In this document: piece by piece, positions 30,401-41,120 of the stretch | How the letters are laid out: each line of letters starts with the position of its first letter | How positions within the stretch are numbered: position 1 is the first letter of the stretch | The notes under the pieces: generated by a model | What the model saw: the letters and a program-made list of their open reading frames with translations, nothing else | Database searches by the model: none | What the model was told of the DNA's origin: nothing | Origin: Schizochytrium sp. TIO01 | Taxonomy: Eukaryota > Sar > Bigyra > Thraustochytrida > Thraustochytriidae | NCBI GenBank assembly: GCA_004764695.1 | Contig: SMSO01000031.1 | Span: forward strand, 6,629,261 to 6,693,260 | Reading direction: 5' to 3' | DNA: 64,000 nt | Made by a program: the position numbers and the translations under genes

Positions 30401-33400
30401 GCGCCCCCAAAATGGAAATTGTGAAACCTTTCTGGGACACAAACTATACTTTTGTTGAGCAAAGTATAATGGATGTTAAGCCTCGCGGACGTGGTGGAAA
30501 GTGCTTTTTTGGTCCCGAGGTAACTTTTGAGACGTCTGTCGGTGATTGGTTTGCGTATCTTACTAAGCATACCAAAGGGGATCAATCTATCGTATTTAAT
30601 GCATTGCTTGTGCTGTGCACGTACCCAGGAGCAACAGATCTTTTACTTTTTGTTTTGCCTTATGTGGTTCAAAACGTCTTACATCATGCTCATGATTCTA
30701 CGTCATATCCAGAAGATTATCAGAGCATTTACACACAAGTTCGTCTAGAAATTATGGAGGTCTTTCGCGATACCTGGCGCGGAGAAAGTTGTCCCGGTGA
30801 TGACAATGCTGAAGCAGATGCCAAATGGCTATCCGGTACGGTTGATGCAGACGGGCACAGTAATTTTGATGAGAATTCCGCGCAGCATTCTGCACTTCCA
30901 AGTTCTCAAGTCTCAAGTAACTCGCAGAGCAGTTCCTCTCGGGCGCAGGCGCATAGAGATGTTTCTGCGCGAATTCGAAGAAACGCGCATGTGATGTTTT
31001 CGCTATTAGATACGCTTGCAAGCTGGGGAAAATCTATGAATATTCATCTTGCCGCATCTCGTGCGCGAAATACGGTGGAATCTGGAACGTCGACGCGAAC
31101 GAGTACCTCATCCAAGTCTCATGCAGAATATCAAGGCGATTTCACAGTTAAGAAATCTATTAAAAACCTTTTACGGTGTATTCCATTGCGCTGTCTTGCT
31201 GAAGCTGCGTATCGTTGTGGCGCAGCTGCGCGGGCCTTACGTTATATGGAGTCCTATATGCGACGGACGCACGCTTATGAAGAAAGAGGTGGTGGGGTGG
31301 CACCTGGTGCATGGTTAGTCACGCGCAGGCCGGTGCAATTTGAAAGAGACGAAATCACTTTCTTACATCGTATATATGCTGCGTTGGATCAGGATCCAGA
31401 TGGCTTACTGAGTGTTATTGCAATTCGCTCGCGCCATGATGGTGGTCCAGGCACAGGATATGTCCTTGGTCGCACGAATCATACTGTGTCATCGTGGCCT
31501 GTGAGCGCGTCGCCGACAGAGGCTACTCGCCGTAAACGAAATCAAACTCGCGGCAATCAACTTTTCAATAATCCTGAATTGCAGGCCCCTGATGGTATTC
31601 ATGTTGGTGATGGTGGACAACCTTCCCTACTAGAGCGTGTTCTCGAGCTGGAGTTTTCAGGAAGGTGGGATGAAGCTGTGGGCTGCTATGACCGTATGCT
31701 TGAAGGTCTTCGTGGAGCACTTAAGGTTGATACTGACACTACTAGAATGGAGATATCAGGTTCTCTTCCAAAGAGTAAACGCGCCCGCACTACTGAATCA
31801 ACTTCTCACCTTTCAAGCCCTGCCGATGTACAAGTCGCTGCGCGGCGGATGCAATTGCAACAAGGTCGTCTGAGCTGTCTTCGACGCCTCAATCACCTTG
31901 GCCTTCTCATATCAATTGGCGACATTCACCGTGTCACCCAAGACGAATCAAGCGTTGTGGCGCGTCCATTTTGCAAAGAAGCGTTGTGGCGCCTGTCGCG
32001 CTGGGCTGACCTGAAGGAGGTCCTCAATCAAGATAGTGGAAGTGGTGATGATAAAAAGAAGGGTATGCCAGATGAAGACTTGGAAGTCATGCTTCTCAAT
32101 TCGGGTCCTGGGAACATGGGAAGCGCGTATACTGATGCACTAGCACGTGCCATGAGTGCGCTCGCAGAGTCATCCAATTCACAGGGTCTGGAAGGAGACG
32201 AACATGTATCTCAGCGTGAATTTATAAAGCAAGTTGATCGCGCAAAGTTACAAATTATGGACTTTCTTTCTGCAGTAAGTACGGAGTCCTACAATCGCGC
32301 ATATCCTTTGCTCTTGCGTCTACAAGCTCTGACTGAACTATCAGCGGGATGGGATATTGTACACTTAGCTAAGCGCCATCGCCATCGGGTGGTCATTGGT
32401 GCGGCAGCAAAAGTCAATGATCTATCTTTGATGAAAGAAGACGATGAGGCTGGTTTTACTCATGATGTTTCTGATGTTAATGGGGAAGGTAAGGAGGTGA
32501 AGGGTCATTCTTTAGGTGTAGTGACGTCCGGTATAGGGATGTCAGCATTTGATTTAGCTGCTTCACGCGCACAGATCCGTAGAAAGCTATCTGAGCGAGG
32601 ATGGGATGATCGTTTCAAAATCACATCTCCATCGGTTGAAATGCGTAGAGAACTTTTCGAGGTGAGGCGGGTTGTGTTTGAGCTCTCAGGATTACGTGCT
32701 GAGGAAATGCACGGTTGGCTCTCTCTAGCAAAGGTGACTCGCCTTGCAGACGATCATCAGGGGTGTCACGATGCCATTCAACGTGTACAAGAATGTGCAC
32801 GGGAGCTACTCGTTGCAGAACGTCGAAACTTAATGCAGCCACAATCCACAGACACGAAGCAAGCATCGATCTTCGAAAGTAGTAAAGAAGAAGCTGAGGT
32901 AGCTCAGCTGAAGGCCAAGCTGCAGCTTGCAATGATGCATTTGCAGTCAAACACATCTTCATTTCTGAGTATGTTGCAAAACGGCAATTCAGGGTTGAAA
33001 GGAGGCTCGGCATTTCATCGAGCCTTGATGGTTCTCGAGCCAGTACAAGAGTCTCTCGATGAGCTGAGACGGGCCCCACCCCCAGCGCCGAGCAAGTTAA
33101 GCAAAACGCGAGCTAAAGCCCTCCTTATGGCGACTAACCTAATGGTGGAGTCTGGGCAAGGTATGGGCGAGCTTGTTGTCAATCGCTACAAAGCTGTCTT
33201 GATGCAGCGCCCTGGATGGCAGCAAGGCCACTACTATCTTGCTCGTTTCTTCGACTATCTTTTGTTGAAATTAGAGCAAGAGGAAGACAATCTCGATAAG
33301 GGTCCACAAAGTGAGTCAACAGGTGGTGCAGGCTCTGCTCTAGCTTTATCGCATAACTCGGACTGGAAGTATCGGAGTCGTGACAGTCATGAACTATTAA

Positions 33401-35628
33401 CATCAGTAATTCGTCAGTACGGCAAATCCTTGGAGCATGGCGGTTATGAACACATTTACGAGTCATTACCACGTCTTCTGACGTTGTGGTTCACCAAAAT
33501 AGAGCGAATGTATCCGCGTGTTTTTGAATACTGGGAGCGTGATGGAGGTGGGAAAGGGAGAGGTGGAAGTCGTGGTAAAACAAAAGCTTCTCAGGTTGGT
33601 AGTGGAAACTCGCGCAGCAGGAGCGCTGCCTCGACAGCTGCAGTTCTCCTGCAACAAAACAAGAGAGACAACTCGAAATCAGGGGATGGTGAAGCGAAAA
33701 GTGATAAGAAAACTATTGCTGGTCAATTCGATCGAGCTAACTCGTCAGTAGAGGACTTGGCAAAACGACTACCAGCCTACGTTTGGTACACAGCTCTTCC
33801 GCAGCTCGTTTCACGCATTGGAGTCGAAATTGAAGATGTGTGGAAGGTCACCAAACTCATTCTTATACAGATTGCTGAAGCGTATCCTGCTCAAGCCTTC
33901 TGGCACATCATGGGCGTTGTAAAATCAAACAAGTCGAAACATCGACGTGATCGAGCTACTAATATGTGTTATGAAATGCTCGAGTCTAAATCGGTTCAAG
34001 GTTGGGTGCGCGTGTCTGGATCATCTGATAAAACAGAATTGACGATGAAATCACAGTTTCAGCAGGTTTCTCAGATTTTCGATAGTTTAATTAAAATTGC
34101 GACACACAAGCCTCGCTTACTATCTGAAATCAAGAATTCAAAGGGGAACCGTCGCGCCCCTGTCGGTGACAAGAGGCGGGAGACCAGGTTGCATATTCAG
34201 GATTTATTCGATGTGCAAAAAATTCAAAAACGCTTGCAACGATGTAATATTGTAGTTCCAACACAAAGTGCCCTAACCCCAACCTTGCCGGTTGCTGCTA
34301 AGGAAAAGTATCGTCTCAGACAAACTGGGACGGCGCCGAAAGGTGGCGCCCGATCTATGAAAGCAAGAGATTCCAGTGCAGCTAGTGCTGTAAGCAGCGT
34401 GACATCGGTAGAACCAAACTCAACATCTCACGGACAGCCTTCTGGAAGCGCTTCCTCTTCTGTTCCGCAAGTTTTCGGGCGCCAATGCCCAATGATGAGT
34501 CGTCTTAATCCTTATGCGGATATTATGTCTTCGAAAGCAGCACCTAAGAAAATTCGTATGTACAGCCATACCGAAAAGGCATACAACTTTTTATGCAAGA
34601 ATGAGGAACGTGGCGATCTTCGCAAGGATGCACGAATGATGGAGTTCAATACAGTTGTCAATCGCCTTTTTCAACATGACCCACAGGCGCGTAAGCGCAA
34701 GCTGCAGTTGCGAACCTACGCGGTTGTGTGTCTCAATGAAAGTTGTGGCCTTCTTGAGTGGGTAGAAAATACCATGGCCCTTCGTCATGTTATTCAGTGT
34801 GTTTATAATGAAGAAAATATATCCACGACTCTTCATGAGGCTTGGAAGGAGGCGCGCATTGAACAAGAGAGTTTGCAAAGGAAAGAGAGGACTCTCGTAG
34901 AGAAGGTTCGACGCTGGGAGGACAAGATCGTATCCAAATTTCCCCCCCTACTTCATAAATGGTTTATTAATCACTTTGCTGAGCCGGAGGCGTGGCTGGA
35001 GGCACGATCACAATTTACACGATCCTGCAGTGCGTGGTCAATTGTAGGCCACATTGTAGGTCTGGGCGACCGCCACGCAGAGAACATATTGATTAACAAA
35101 GTCACAGGTGAATGTGTACACGTCGATTTTGACTGTCTCTTTGATAAGGGGTTGACTCTTCAAATTCCGGAGATTGTGCCATTCCGTCTCACGCCTCAAA
35201 TGGTAGATGGCATGGATCTGGGAGGTTGTGATGGTGGTTTTCGAACCAATTCAGAGGTTTGTCTGCAGGTGTTGCGAACCAATAAGAAGATGCTGATGAG
35301 TGTCCTTGAGTCTTTTGTAGTCGACCCTTTGGTTGAATGGAAACGTGTAAAACAAACGCAGGGTGGAAATGCGCCTATGGGAGGCCAAGGCTCTGACGAG
35401 GTGGATCAAGGAAAACGTGCAGCACAAGACAAGCTAAGTCTTATTTCTGAGCGTCTCGATGGAATTATGCGCGAGAGATTTTCCTTTGATCGTGGGGTTA
35501 GGTCTAGCGACGGCGTATTTGATCTACTCCCCATGTCTGTCCAAGGTCAGGTTCACCGTCTCATTCTTGAAGCTACAGACCCTGCCAAACTTATGTCAAT
35601 GTACTCTGGGTGGGCAGCCTTTTTGTAG
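24472..35628 (+). CDS. ATR: ATR checkpoint kinase (PI3K-related kinase), very long form
   Basis: 3718 residues without visible introns. The frame is open from a GTG at 24448, but the ATG at 24472 (GCCATGGCC) is the credible start. Order: disordered Ser-rich N-terminus (1-140), HEAT-type helical repeats, UME-like domain (about 1585-1680), FAT (about 2240-3200), kinase (about 3340-3620), FATC (last 33 residues, ending MYSGWAAFL). Kinase landmarks: catalytic Lys in NFLCK (K3376), DLRKDARMMEF, GLGDRHAEN (D3533, N3538), HVDFDCLFDKG (D3552). The last, with EIVPFRLTPQMVDGM, identifies ATR rather than ATM, TOR or TRRAP. In known species ATR with ATRIP senses RPA-coated single-stranded DNA. Oddities: about 1000 residues longer than human ATR because of low-complexity insertions, and SHTEK where ATR usually has a glycine-rich GSDGK loop. 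Confidence 0.95.
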   Translation: MATSSDLLHNLQAEISRHRDRHDGQSPNTARRAASPSEGASSSTSPNRSRAQSHGRDNTDADRNMQIDISDKDANFGNDTRNQSKSDGTATVKSSSNVSTGTIAISPVHRNEFNSRHSRQSTKSPGNGTGKDHEDATDVKCRDMLTRVKHFLQSLCKHCITISSLQAFLELRHARSSSAGSGAGQDAAHDVLLEPALELMRVLLDGKFCPHARAVFDYGDINGILTPLLSTLGLLMDPLVTNSGLEPMLWGNVLGLTTVLVEGNLEGLIILVEDVYTMLEYLNAEEGNNLPLNLSCFQSLCKSAAIANGTQLEVQLGKRESIWHVKIQTYRLAGKLIAKFGSVLGAHPAFSKVTGEILDLLTEATSPSQTAPEPRHISGQIRIVSSLCIAAGDALEGLRACAPTLSTTLRKQLLELGRSWAWERVITRQTWASLASALERLPTSVFDRDDASLASESLRTLLCRDDGALSSSHDQRAMRSAVPFLCACIRIIESQSVHDVNLIRIVGWFANEQLLLDQSTHGSIARCLALGLSAVARQEAQARGDTVVKVCEELFAVTTEENKQPNQATQNPPSSERYLETIARNKRKASCLSTDTSAVSNLSPFVSPITYDAVVNTMQWFIAHASHLEPRNSTNQLLQVACTSVVLQALVQSNLELDTGHTCFRLTLQRVFKLFEILRLGHDDRIARSFLIRAGIDTGLALTYQLHIMQRSNEIEKAEHDALVSAVSGIQSIFAREDWMRAEIEGRATNVLGFSGNEQNSQDNISSLKVRFPINSLSDGLSRSLGDRFIILAGSFPCNWFFVDFCHSSQISLAQDFSKRCTAVFGARILNSSEPIRLFTIAQLPDLIRNFCFREEDVANYCDHLASLMASSQTSQNTDATQYDILSQATLGGQFASSTALSRASLQTLRGFLVKLGMWMSQPSSDIALEACTAAITEICQLRVVDPIAIETNPTAFKCRCHALNQNERALGDVRGGILLFYPWLHSVFFEALPNQSISSKARVAMLKCSIDIFRRVVHMAAWQGYETPLFMGRFPDMLIRILWLLEDPDQHVRQALAENISVFVEGCGGGMQFLNRSFQNTGSTVLEERFRVPEDALGRCDLLRAAFGYSSIQTYDVSHFMHILRQEYSPLQTNNVSQFMRILRRLISDTQRAQTLQLQQGILDLRDRLPITHTLLVGIGTIGCTADPTYSVENVEIGANLLSWALLMLTQQYAMALAWSNEMMRQMGEKGKRNFSDEDSRNCEIILSMQQNAAVKMREIIMEQFKRIAASHGFMQTAVRQPGQDGAKQSGVAIRRLFASMRKTLYPQLFIMLLSEPMVSKAPEALEDLLFEVFEYSIESTSSMVNDFTQSSIYSPEIHETYRFEYGEDASSFGVSGSNETEARAYFLSLFVKECLPDVLPEQLQPKMNIDVLYEIARRLYREPDAKREVIVKRLLIDHYHAWIVDLTQLLAQDSREDYGSADNSKKGYTAWRQILEFGSFSLLDIFKLSRKTILRQIVFRLVDKSGKPDDLVESTLGLLAEYAHRETETKLPLREKAHHEDDKSAPSSGVDAELLPMKANTSEDLTMALVRQEFMYLMSVLSERIGERWRSSSQRCHALRCAAVLLRKLGQNEIDPFLIKVLPTAKAALQDQDPEIQLLACDLMHELVNLLSDDALRDNLSIVVVSLLPCLQAQEDSEHEAEAVVDDSLHNKVEERAVETIHLLVVQKRRCLHKVFADIDELVPRRYPALVEVRKVLEEERGRATLLDRMRQLMKLIQHESVNVRLLALSELRIVIAENVSNLHKVLLDKSIVPWSEAHAEDELELDSNENDRKGAVTQLLSELIGTLLRLSRSRAAGGAHANDRATRRATRDLQLACGNCLGELGAIDPSRLDLEIVQSALSRGREVLVSRDRGQGAFSLDMGNEELAVYLIQVYLVDALRAAPDPNSHMQVGMAIQQLLRYFNKKGYELGEADSASSQLGSEASKQTITGLLGAPKMEIVKPFWDTNYTFVEQSIMDVKPRGRGGKCFFGPEVTFETSVGDWFAYLTKHTKGDQSIVFNALLVLCTYPGATDLLLFVLPYVVQNVLHHAHDSTSYPEDYQSIYTQVRLEIMEVFRDTWRGESCPGDDNAEADAKWLSGTVDADGHSNFDENSAQHSALPSSQVSSNSQSSSSRAQAHRDVSARIRRNAHVMFSLLDTLASWGKSMNIHLAASRARNTVESGTSTRTSTSSKSHAEYQGDFTVKKSIKNLLRCIPLRCLAEAAYRCGAAARALRYMESYMRRTHAYEERGGGVAPGAWLVTRRPVQFERDEITFLHRIYAALDQDPDGLLSVIAIRSRHDGGPGTGYVLGRTNHTVSSWPVSASPTEATRRKRNQTRGNQLFNNPELQAPDGIHVGDGGQPSLLERVLELEFSGRWDEAVGCYDRMLEGLRGALKVDTDTTRMEISGSLPKSKRARTTESTSHLSSPADVQVAARRMQLQQGRLSCLRRLNHLGLLISIGDIHRVTQDESSVVARPFCKEALWRLSRWADLKEVLNQDSGSGDDKKKGMPDEDLEVMLLNSGPGNMGSAYTDALARAMSALAESSNSQGLEGDEHVSQREFIKQVDRAKLQIMDFLSAVSTESYNRAYPLLLRLQALTELSAGWDIVHLAKRHRHRVVIGAAAKVNDLSLMKEDDEAGFTHDVSDVNGEGKEVKGHSLGVVTSGIGMSAFDLAASRAQIRRKLSERGWDDRFKITSPSVEMRRELFEVRRVVFELSGLRAEEMHGWLSLAKVTRLADDHQGCHDAIQRVQECARELLVAERRNLMQPQSTDTKQASIFESSKEEAEVAQLKAKLQLAMMHLQSNTSSFLSMLQNGNSGLKGGSAFHRALMVLEPVQESLDELRRAPPPAPSKLSKTRAKALLMATNLMVESGQGMGELVVNRYKAVLMQRPGWQQGHYYLARFFDYLLLKLEQEEDNLDKGPQSESTGGAGSALALSHNSDWKYRSRDSHELLTSVIRQYGKSLEHGGYEHIYESLPRLLTLWFTKIERMYPRVFEYWERDGGGKGRGGSRGKTKASQVGSGNSRSRSAASTAAVLLQQNKRDNSKSGDGEAKSDKKTIAGQFDRANSSVEDLAKRLPAYVWYTALPQLVSRIGVEIEDVWKVTKLILIQIAEAYPAQAFWHIMGVVKSNKSKHRRDRATNMCYEMLESKSVQGWVRVSGSSDKTELTMKSQFQQVSQIFDSLIKIATHKPRLLSEIKNSKGNRRAPVGDKRRETRLHIQDLFDVQKIQKRLQRCNIVVPTQSALTPTLPVAAKEKYRLRQTGTAPKGGARSMKARDSSAASAVSSVTSVEPNSTSHGQPSGSASSSVPQVFGRQCPMMSRLNPYADIMSSKAAPKKIRMYSHTEKAYNFLCKNEERGDLRKDARMMEFNTVVNRLFQHDPQARKRKLQLRTYAVVCLNESCGLLEWVENTMALRHVIQCVYNEENISTTLHEAWKEARIEQESLQRKERTLVEKVRRWEDKIVSKFPPLLHKWFINHFAEPEAWLEARSQFTRSCSAWSIVGHIVGLGDRHAENILINKVTGECVHVDFDCLFDKGLTLQIPEIVPFRLTPQMVDGMDLGGCDGGFRTNSEVCLQVLRTNKKMLMSVLESFVVDPLVEWKRVKQTQGGNAPMGGQGSDEVDQGKRAAQDKLSLISERLDGIMRERFSFDRGVRSSDGVFDLLPMSVQGQVHRLILEATDPAKLMSMYSGWAAFL

Positions 35629-38600
35629 TTAATGTTATTGTTATTATAAAAACTGTATTGATCTTTGTGAAGAAGAACATGGGTGATTAATTATCTTTTG
35701 TCAGATGGACGCGGAGATATGTGCCTCTCAAAAGCTAGCTTATGTATGCATACACAGGGTTTTGGTATTCTCCCATCATGTACTCTTTCATACGAAGTGT
35801 TGACTTACCGGAACAGGTGTGATTTATTTTCGTAACGGAGACCACTGTGAATCCCCACAGCTAGGTCTTTCATAAATGAAGAGAAAGCGAGAAATCTATC
35901 ATACCCCCTGTTTATGAAAGTCTGTGCGACGGATTCTCATTGCTGCGGCCTTCGGTAGTTGTATAGTGTTATAAAGATAAAGAAGAGATAAACTTTAAGC
36001 TTTGAAATTAAGACCATGCTCTATTTGAATGTCAGAGTGCAATAAGCTTTATCCACTGTTTAAGGTGGATTTCCCCACAGTTATTCCTTCGTAACACAAA
36101 TTGTTTTTTCACGTTCACGGCACGTGCACTCTTTTATCATATAATTTTATTTATGGAAAACATAGACGTAAATCCTAATATTTCAATAATACAGAAGCCC
36201 TGAAAGGAATTTAGGGCCAGTAGCGTAATGTGAATGTGGCCATCCTCTTTATAACCAGTATAGTGGCCTATTCCATACACGCAGTTGTAGTGAAACCAAT
36301 CAATGACCGAAGCGGGGCATCTGTTCTGGTGACTTTGTTTTCGCAATCGTCAAACGAAGCACGAGGAGCCCCTATAATTGCCTGCACAACAAGAGCACAA
36401 AGCATCCAGCAACAAGATCGAATACCCTAATCGAATGTTCAGCTTGCAGCTATGTAAAGAAAGAAGGCACGGGCTGAGCAGTGATTATGACAGTCTTTCA
36501 AACTTGAATAATTGAATAATTGAATAATAAAGAGAAGGGTATTTGTAGTTATTTTCAAAAGACACTGGACAGTCTCTCAGCAAAAAAAAAAAGAAGAAAA
36601 GAAAATGAGGGCCACTACGCTACCTCTCTTAAGCTTTTTATTTAGGTAGGTAAGGGCTCAAGGTAAAACCATATCTTTCACGATATGGAGGATGATGATG
36701 CGAGAGCGCATACTTAGGAGTCTCTTTTACCAAACTTCGGCCATAAATAGCTCAACTGCAGTGTAAAAAGGAGCCTCAAATCTTAGAATGAGTATGATTA
36801 GGCCACTCTTTCATATTGGAAGGTTGGGAATGCAATGCCTAGAGTGACTTTACATATCAAATTTGACATTTTTAGTCTGATGGGTAGCAAAAAACCAAGC
36901 GCTCCTGCTGTCAAAGTGAGCGAAGAGATATGTGGTGCTGCTTCAAGTTATCGAGGAGTTCAAGCTGATTTACATCCGCTATCTGTTGACTGCAATTCCT
37001 TATGTTACGATCGATGGTCACTTCAATTGCTCACTCATAATAACCTTAAAAGAAACTAATGAGATTCAAGTTGGACCCTGCTCTATGGTACCAGCCAAAA
37101 TTTTGCGTGTGGAAGTAAGAATGCAGTCTCGTTGTTCTCGATACACGATAGAGGGTGTTTTCGATTGCCTGAAAGAACAGACAATCATTATCTCACACCA
37201 CATACGACTTTGTGTCCTATTAAGGAGCTAAGGCGAATAATGCTGTTTGTGATATGTACTAATAGTCGTTGCTACCACAAAGCTCCAAATGAAACATTTC
37301 TAGGAAACTACTACGGTCTTTCAGTCGGCTCTGCACACTCACTATACAGGTTAGTAGTCATAAGGAAACAAGCTGATAAAGAGTTAGGTCCCTGATGCTC
37401 GGGATGCTTTATGAGATTCTCATCAGGTTCGAAATGATGCTCAATTGCGAGAGGAAAGTTCTATATCTAATTCCCACAACCGGTGTCACCCTGTACTAAA
37501 AAGTTCGCTGGTTGTATCCATGCAAAAGAAGATCTCGAGACAATCATTCTCAAGCTCGGCAATCCTTTAGACTTTATACGAGTGAGTTATTTATCATCTC
37601 GAAGTTCAGCTGGTGCTGGTGCTCACTCCAACAGCTAAGCGCGCTCGCAGAAGTGGGTCTAGTTTCTGCCTGCACTACCTCTGATCATTCCGAGAGTAGT
37701 CAGCCCAGTTAGCAGCCGGCTTATCAGGCTGTATACGTGGCTAGTTTGATCATAGTTGTCGCTACTTAGGTTCACGGACTCAGTGAAGGAAACTTGTGTG
37801 TATGGACTCAAAATAACCAACCAAACTTCGCAGTTCGGGCCTTCCAGTAGGAAGGCAGCCATGGGGACATCAGAACCTCAACAGGAGCGTATTTGCATTG
37901 CAATTTCAAGGCAAGCATCTTTCGCCCACGTACACAAACAAATATAGTCCGCTACGCAAGCAAGCAAATAATCTATCTATTCAGGAGTCAATCAGTGATG
38001 TTTCAGAATTTAGCACGATGGTACTTGGAAAATTAAAGACGGGGAGTGTAGATACAAGACTCGTGTATCAGGTTGTCTCAAAAAGTCTAATTGAAAGAAA
38101 AGAAAACACAAATTATATTCATTGATATAAAGGTACTTTTTAAAAAAAGTTTTTTTTTTTTTTTAAATCTACGATAAATTGTTTTTTGTATTTTTTTTAA
38201 AATTTATCTTATTTTTTGAAAAACTGTTTTCATTTGAAGAAAGACTAGAAAGTAACTCAAATATAGTAATTGAGCTCGAAGAACTTAAGAGTGAAAAGGT
38301 ATTTATAAGGTAGAGTGGTTTGCTTTCTTTAATCTTTCTATATCCAATAGCTGAGGCATTGGAGCTTTCTAATCAAAATATTAGGATTTTAATACATGAC
38401 GGAATCTTATTTAAAAAGTAAAATTAATAGAAATAGAAATAGAAAAGAAAAAAAAGGGGGATTAGAAGTGGGGCTCGTCTCTCTTTCCGTGGGGAACGCA
38501 CTTTTCCTAGTAGACCCAGTGTGTTTTTGTTTTATCTAATTATAATTGTTAACACTTTGTCTGGTGGCTCGCAGTCCACACTATACCAGACACACTCTCA

Positions 38601-38960
38601 AGCTGTATCCGAACTTCCTCACTCCGCTTTTACACTGGACACCCATGACATGTACTATCGACTTATGAGTGTACTCGTTCTGCCTCATCCCCGTCTCACA
38701 AGCCTCTTCTAGAGTCTGAACTCGCTTCCCCATCAAGAAGCTCTTCCCCGTACTCCACTGAGTACTCTTGGTGGCAGTGTTGTCCCCCAAATCTCATCCA
38801 GTGTACCTCTGTCTGATCAATCATGGCAAAGCTCAGCACTTCTGAGCACTGCGCTTGGGAGTCGGCAGTAGAGAGGGGATCGTGGCCGACTGTTGCCTGT
38901 GCTGCCTCACAAGGCGCTGTGCAGAGGCGTTGAGAGGGGAATTCCATCCCACAGCTGCAG
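35629..38960. other. start of a long gene-free region
   Basis: No gene is supported. AT-rich with poly-A/poly-T runs (about 36580-36605, 38140-38220) and a TAGGTAGG motif at 36644. Open frames of 60-99 codons at 36835-37400 and 38521-38950 overlap on several frames, some lack an ATG, and none resembles a known protein. Confidence 0.5.
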
Positions 38961-40873
38961 AGGGAGAGCGTGCCTAGGTCTACTTCGAGAAAGCAGAGAG
39001 GAGTAGACGGCGGCGTAGAAGATGAGAAAGAAAAGGGCTCGTGGCTGCCTGCTCTGCTTCTTACCCTTCTCCTCTCTTTTTCCTCTTTCGCTCTTCGAGT
39101 TCTTCTTTCTTTCGCTCTTCTTGTCGTGAAGCGCTACTCATGAAGTAGTAGGTACTAGCAGCGAGCTCTCTCCCTTCTTTCTGTAGTTGAGGCTTTTTTC
39201 CCCCTTCATATATCGACTACCCATATTTGAATATAATCATCTCTTTTCATTCATTACTCTTTTAAAAACTCCTTTAAATTCATACTCTTCAATTAAAATA
39301 CGCAGCCGAAATGTGAAATACTAACTACGTACAAAACACCATAATATATCACTACCCGCTGACGTGACGGCCCGAGGGCTGGGGTGTAATTAATTTATTT
39401 TTTTAATGCTCTTTAAGGTAAGAAAATACTTTCCAGACACCTTTCTTTAAAAAAAAGAAAAAAAAAAAAAAAGAAAAGATGATTTTTTGTTGTCTGTCTT
39501 CTGTTCAATTGAAAACAAGCAGCACTTTTTAATATTGTATACATTTTCTTTCAAGATGCAGTATGGCAAGAAGCCCTTCCCGCTGTATTTTATTTTATTT
39601 CATTTCATTCTTAGAGCCAACTACTCTCCTACTCGACGTACCTCATGAACCGCTCTAATAGCAGCTGCCTCTGACGGCTATCATAAAGTTAAACAAACAT
39701 TCATCATTCATTCGAACAGCCGCAGAAGTGGGGAATCGATCGATTCATCGAAGGAGGGTTCTTCAAGCGCCCTTTTCCTTCTAGCAGAGTACGCAGGTAG
39801 CCACTGGCTAGTAGGTACTAGGCCCTGCTGCTACCTATTGTTCTCCTTTGTTTTCGTGACTTTTGAGCAGTTTGTTTGGTTTGATGGGGACGTGAAAAGC
39901 GCGACAGAAGTGGTTCAAAGCCATCGCCTCCGTTTGGAGTTGGTTCTTCAAGATCTTCTCCAGCTTGAGGTCGAACTTGCAGTTGGTCTTGAGCTCGAGC
40001 TTGAGCTTGAAGCTCCTCGCGAACATCTTGAACCTTTCGCAGAACCCACGTTATAGAGATCACAAGCTAAACAAAGATCTCAGGAAGCGAGTTCCTCAGC
40101 GAGCTTTGCATAATAGGAGCAGTATCGTCCCTCATCGCAGACGAAAGATATTGTTGACTAATTCCTGTGAACCATCACTCACAAAGGGTCCATACAGACG
40201 CACGCTTCAAAGAACCCAAAGGCTGATGCACAATATAAAGGATCTTGCTTCGAAGTTGAGGCTGCCCGCTGAGTTTTTCTGGCAAAAGGCCATCTTCGAG
40301 TTCTCAGTGCAGTTGGCGTCATCACAATCTTCACGTTGATCGTATCATGGTTGGTTGGTTCTTCATGCGCATAGCTCGCGACGATTGTGTGCACCGCAGT
40401 TCCGTTTGCTCAATCTTCACAATCTTGAACATCCTGCCGGCCGAGCGCTGTGACAAATTGCAGTATATATATTTCTGCTCGTAAAGCCTTCCCGCCTCGA
40501 TGACAATCTGCCCAACATCGCCGCCAAAGTATCACATCGCCGCATTGAAACCCCTTCGACTTCAATTGAGCCCACTCCACAATCGCCGTCGCGCTATCTA
40601 TCTATCTATGTATCTCTATCTATGTATGTATTTTGGTTTCCATGTACGACTCTCTCACGAGTTTCCCAACAATTAATCGTTCAAAGGGAGAAGGTAGTTT
40701 AGAGAGAGAGGGGGATAGCTAGCTTCCTTCCTACTAGGTGCCACCTAATCACTCTTACCATGTCGAACAGGGACCTTTCCCATGAACGCACTGGGGCGGG
40801 ACAGGCCAGTTAAGTCCCCGAGTGGGGCCTCAGTGGAATTCCGCCTCAGAAAATGTTGACGATTCACTCCTCA

Positions 40874-40947
40874 GAGACAGACAGACAGACAGACTGACTG
40901 ACTGACTGACTGACTGACTGACTGATTGACTGACTGACTGAGGCAGA
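40874..40947. repeat. (GACA)n followed by (GACT)n
   Basis: About 20 bp of GACA units run directly into about 50 bp of GACT units, with one GATT variant. Confidence 0.95.
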
Positions 40948-41070
40948 CAAAGAGAAGAATGGATAAAAGACAGACGGCCCGAAGGGAGAGAATGAATGAA
41001 GGGGTGGATGAGAGAGTGGCTGGTGAATGAAAGGCAGCAGCTAAGAATCAGCCAGTCTGTTTGTTCGATA

Positions 41071-41120
41071 AGAAAGAAAGAAAGAAAGAAAGAAAGAAGA
41101 AAGAAAGAAAGAAGAAAGAA
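41071..41120. repeat. (GAAA)n microsatellite
   Basis: About 50 bp of GAAA repeats with GAAGAAA interruptions at the 3' end. Confidence 0.95.

Noticed and set aside
34978-35628. TRRAP/Tra1 or TOR as identity of the giant PIKK
   Set aside because: TRRAP lacks catalytic residues, which are present here, and TOR has HIDFG; HVDFDCLFDKG and the flanking EIVPFRLT fit ATR.
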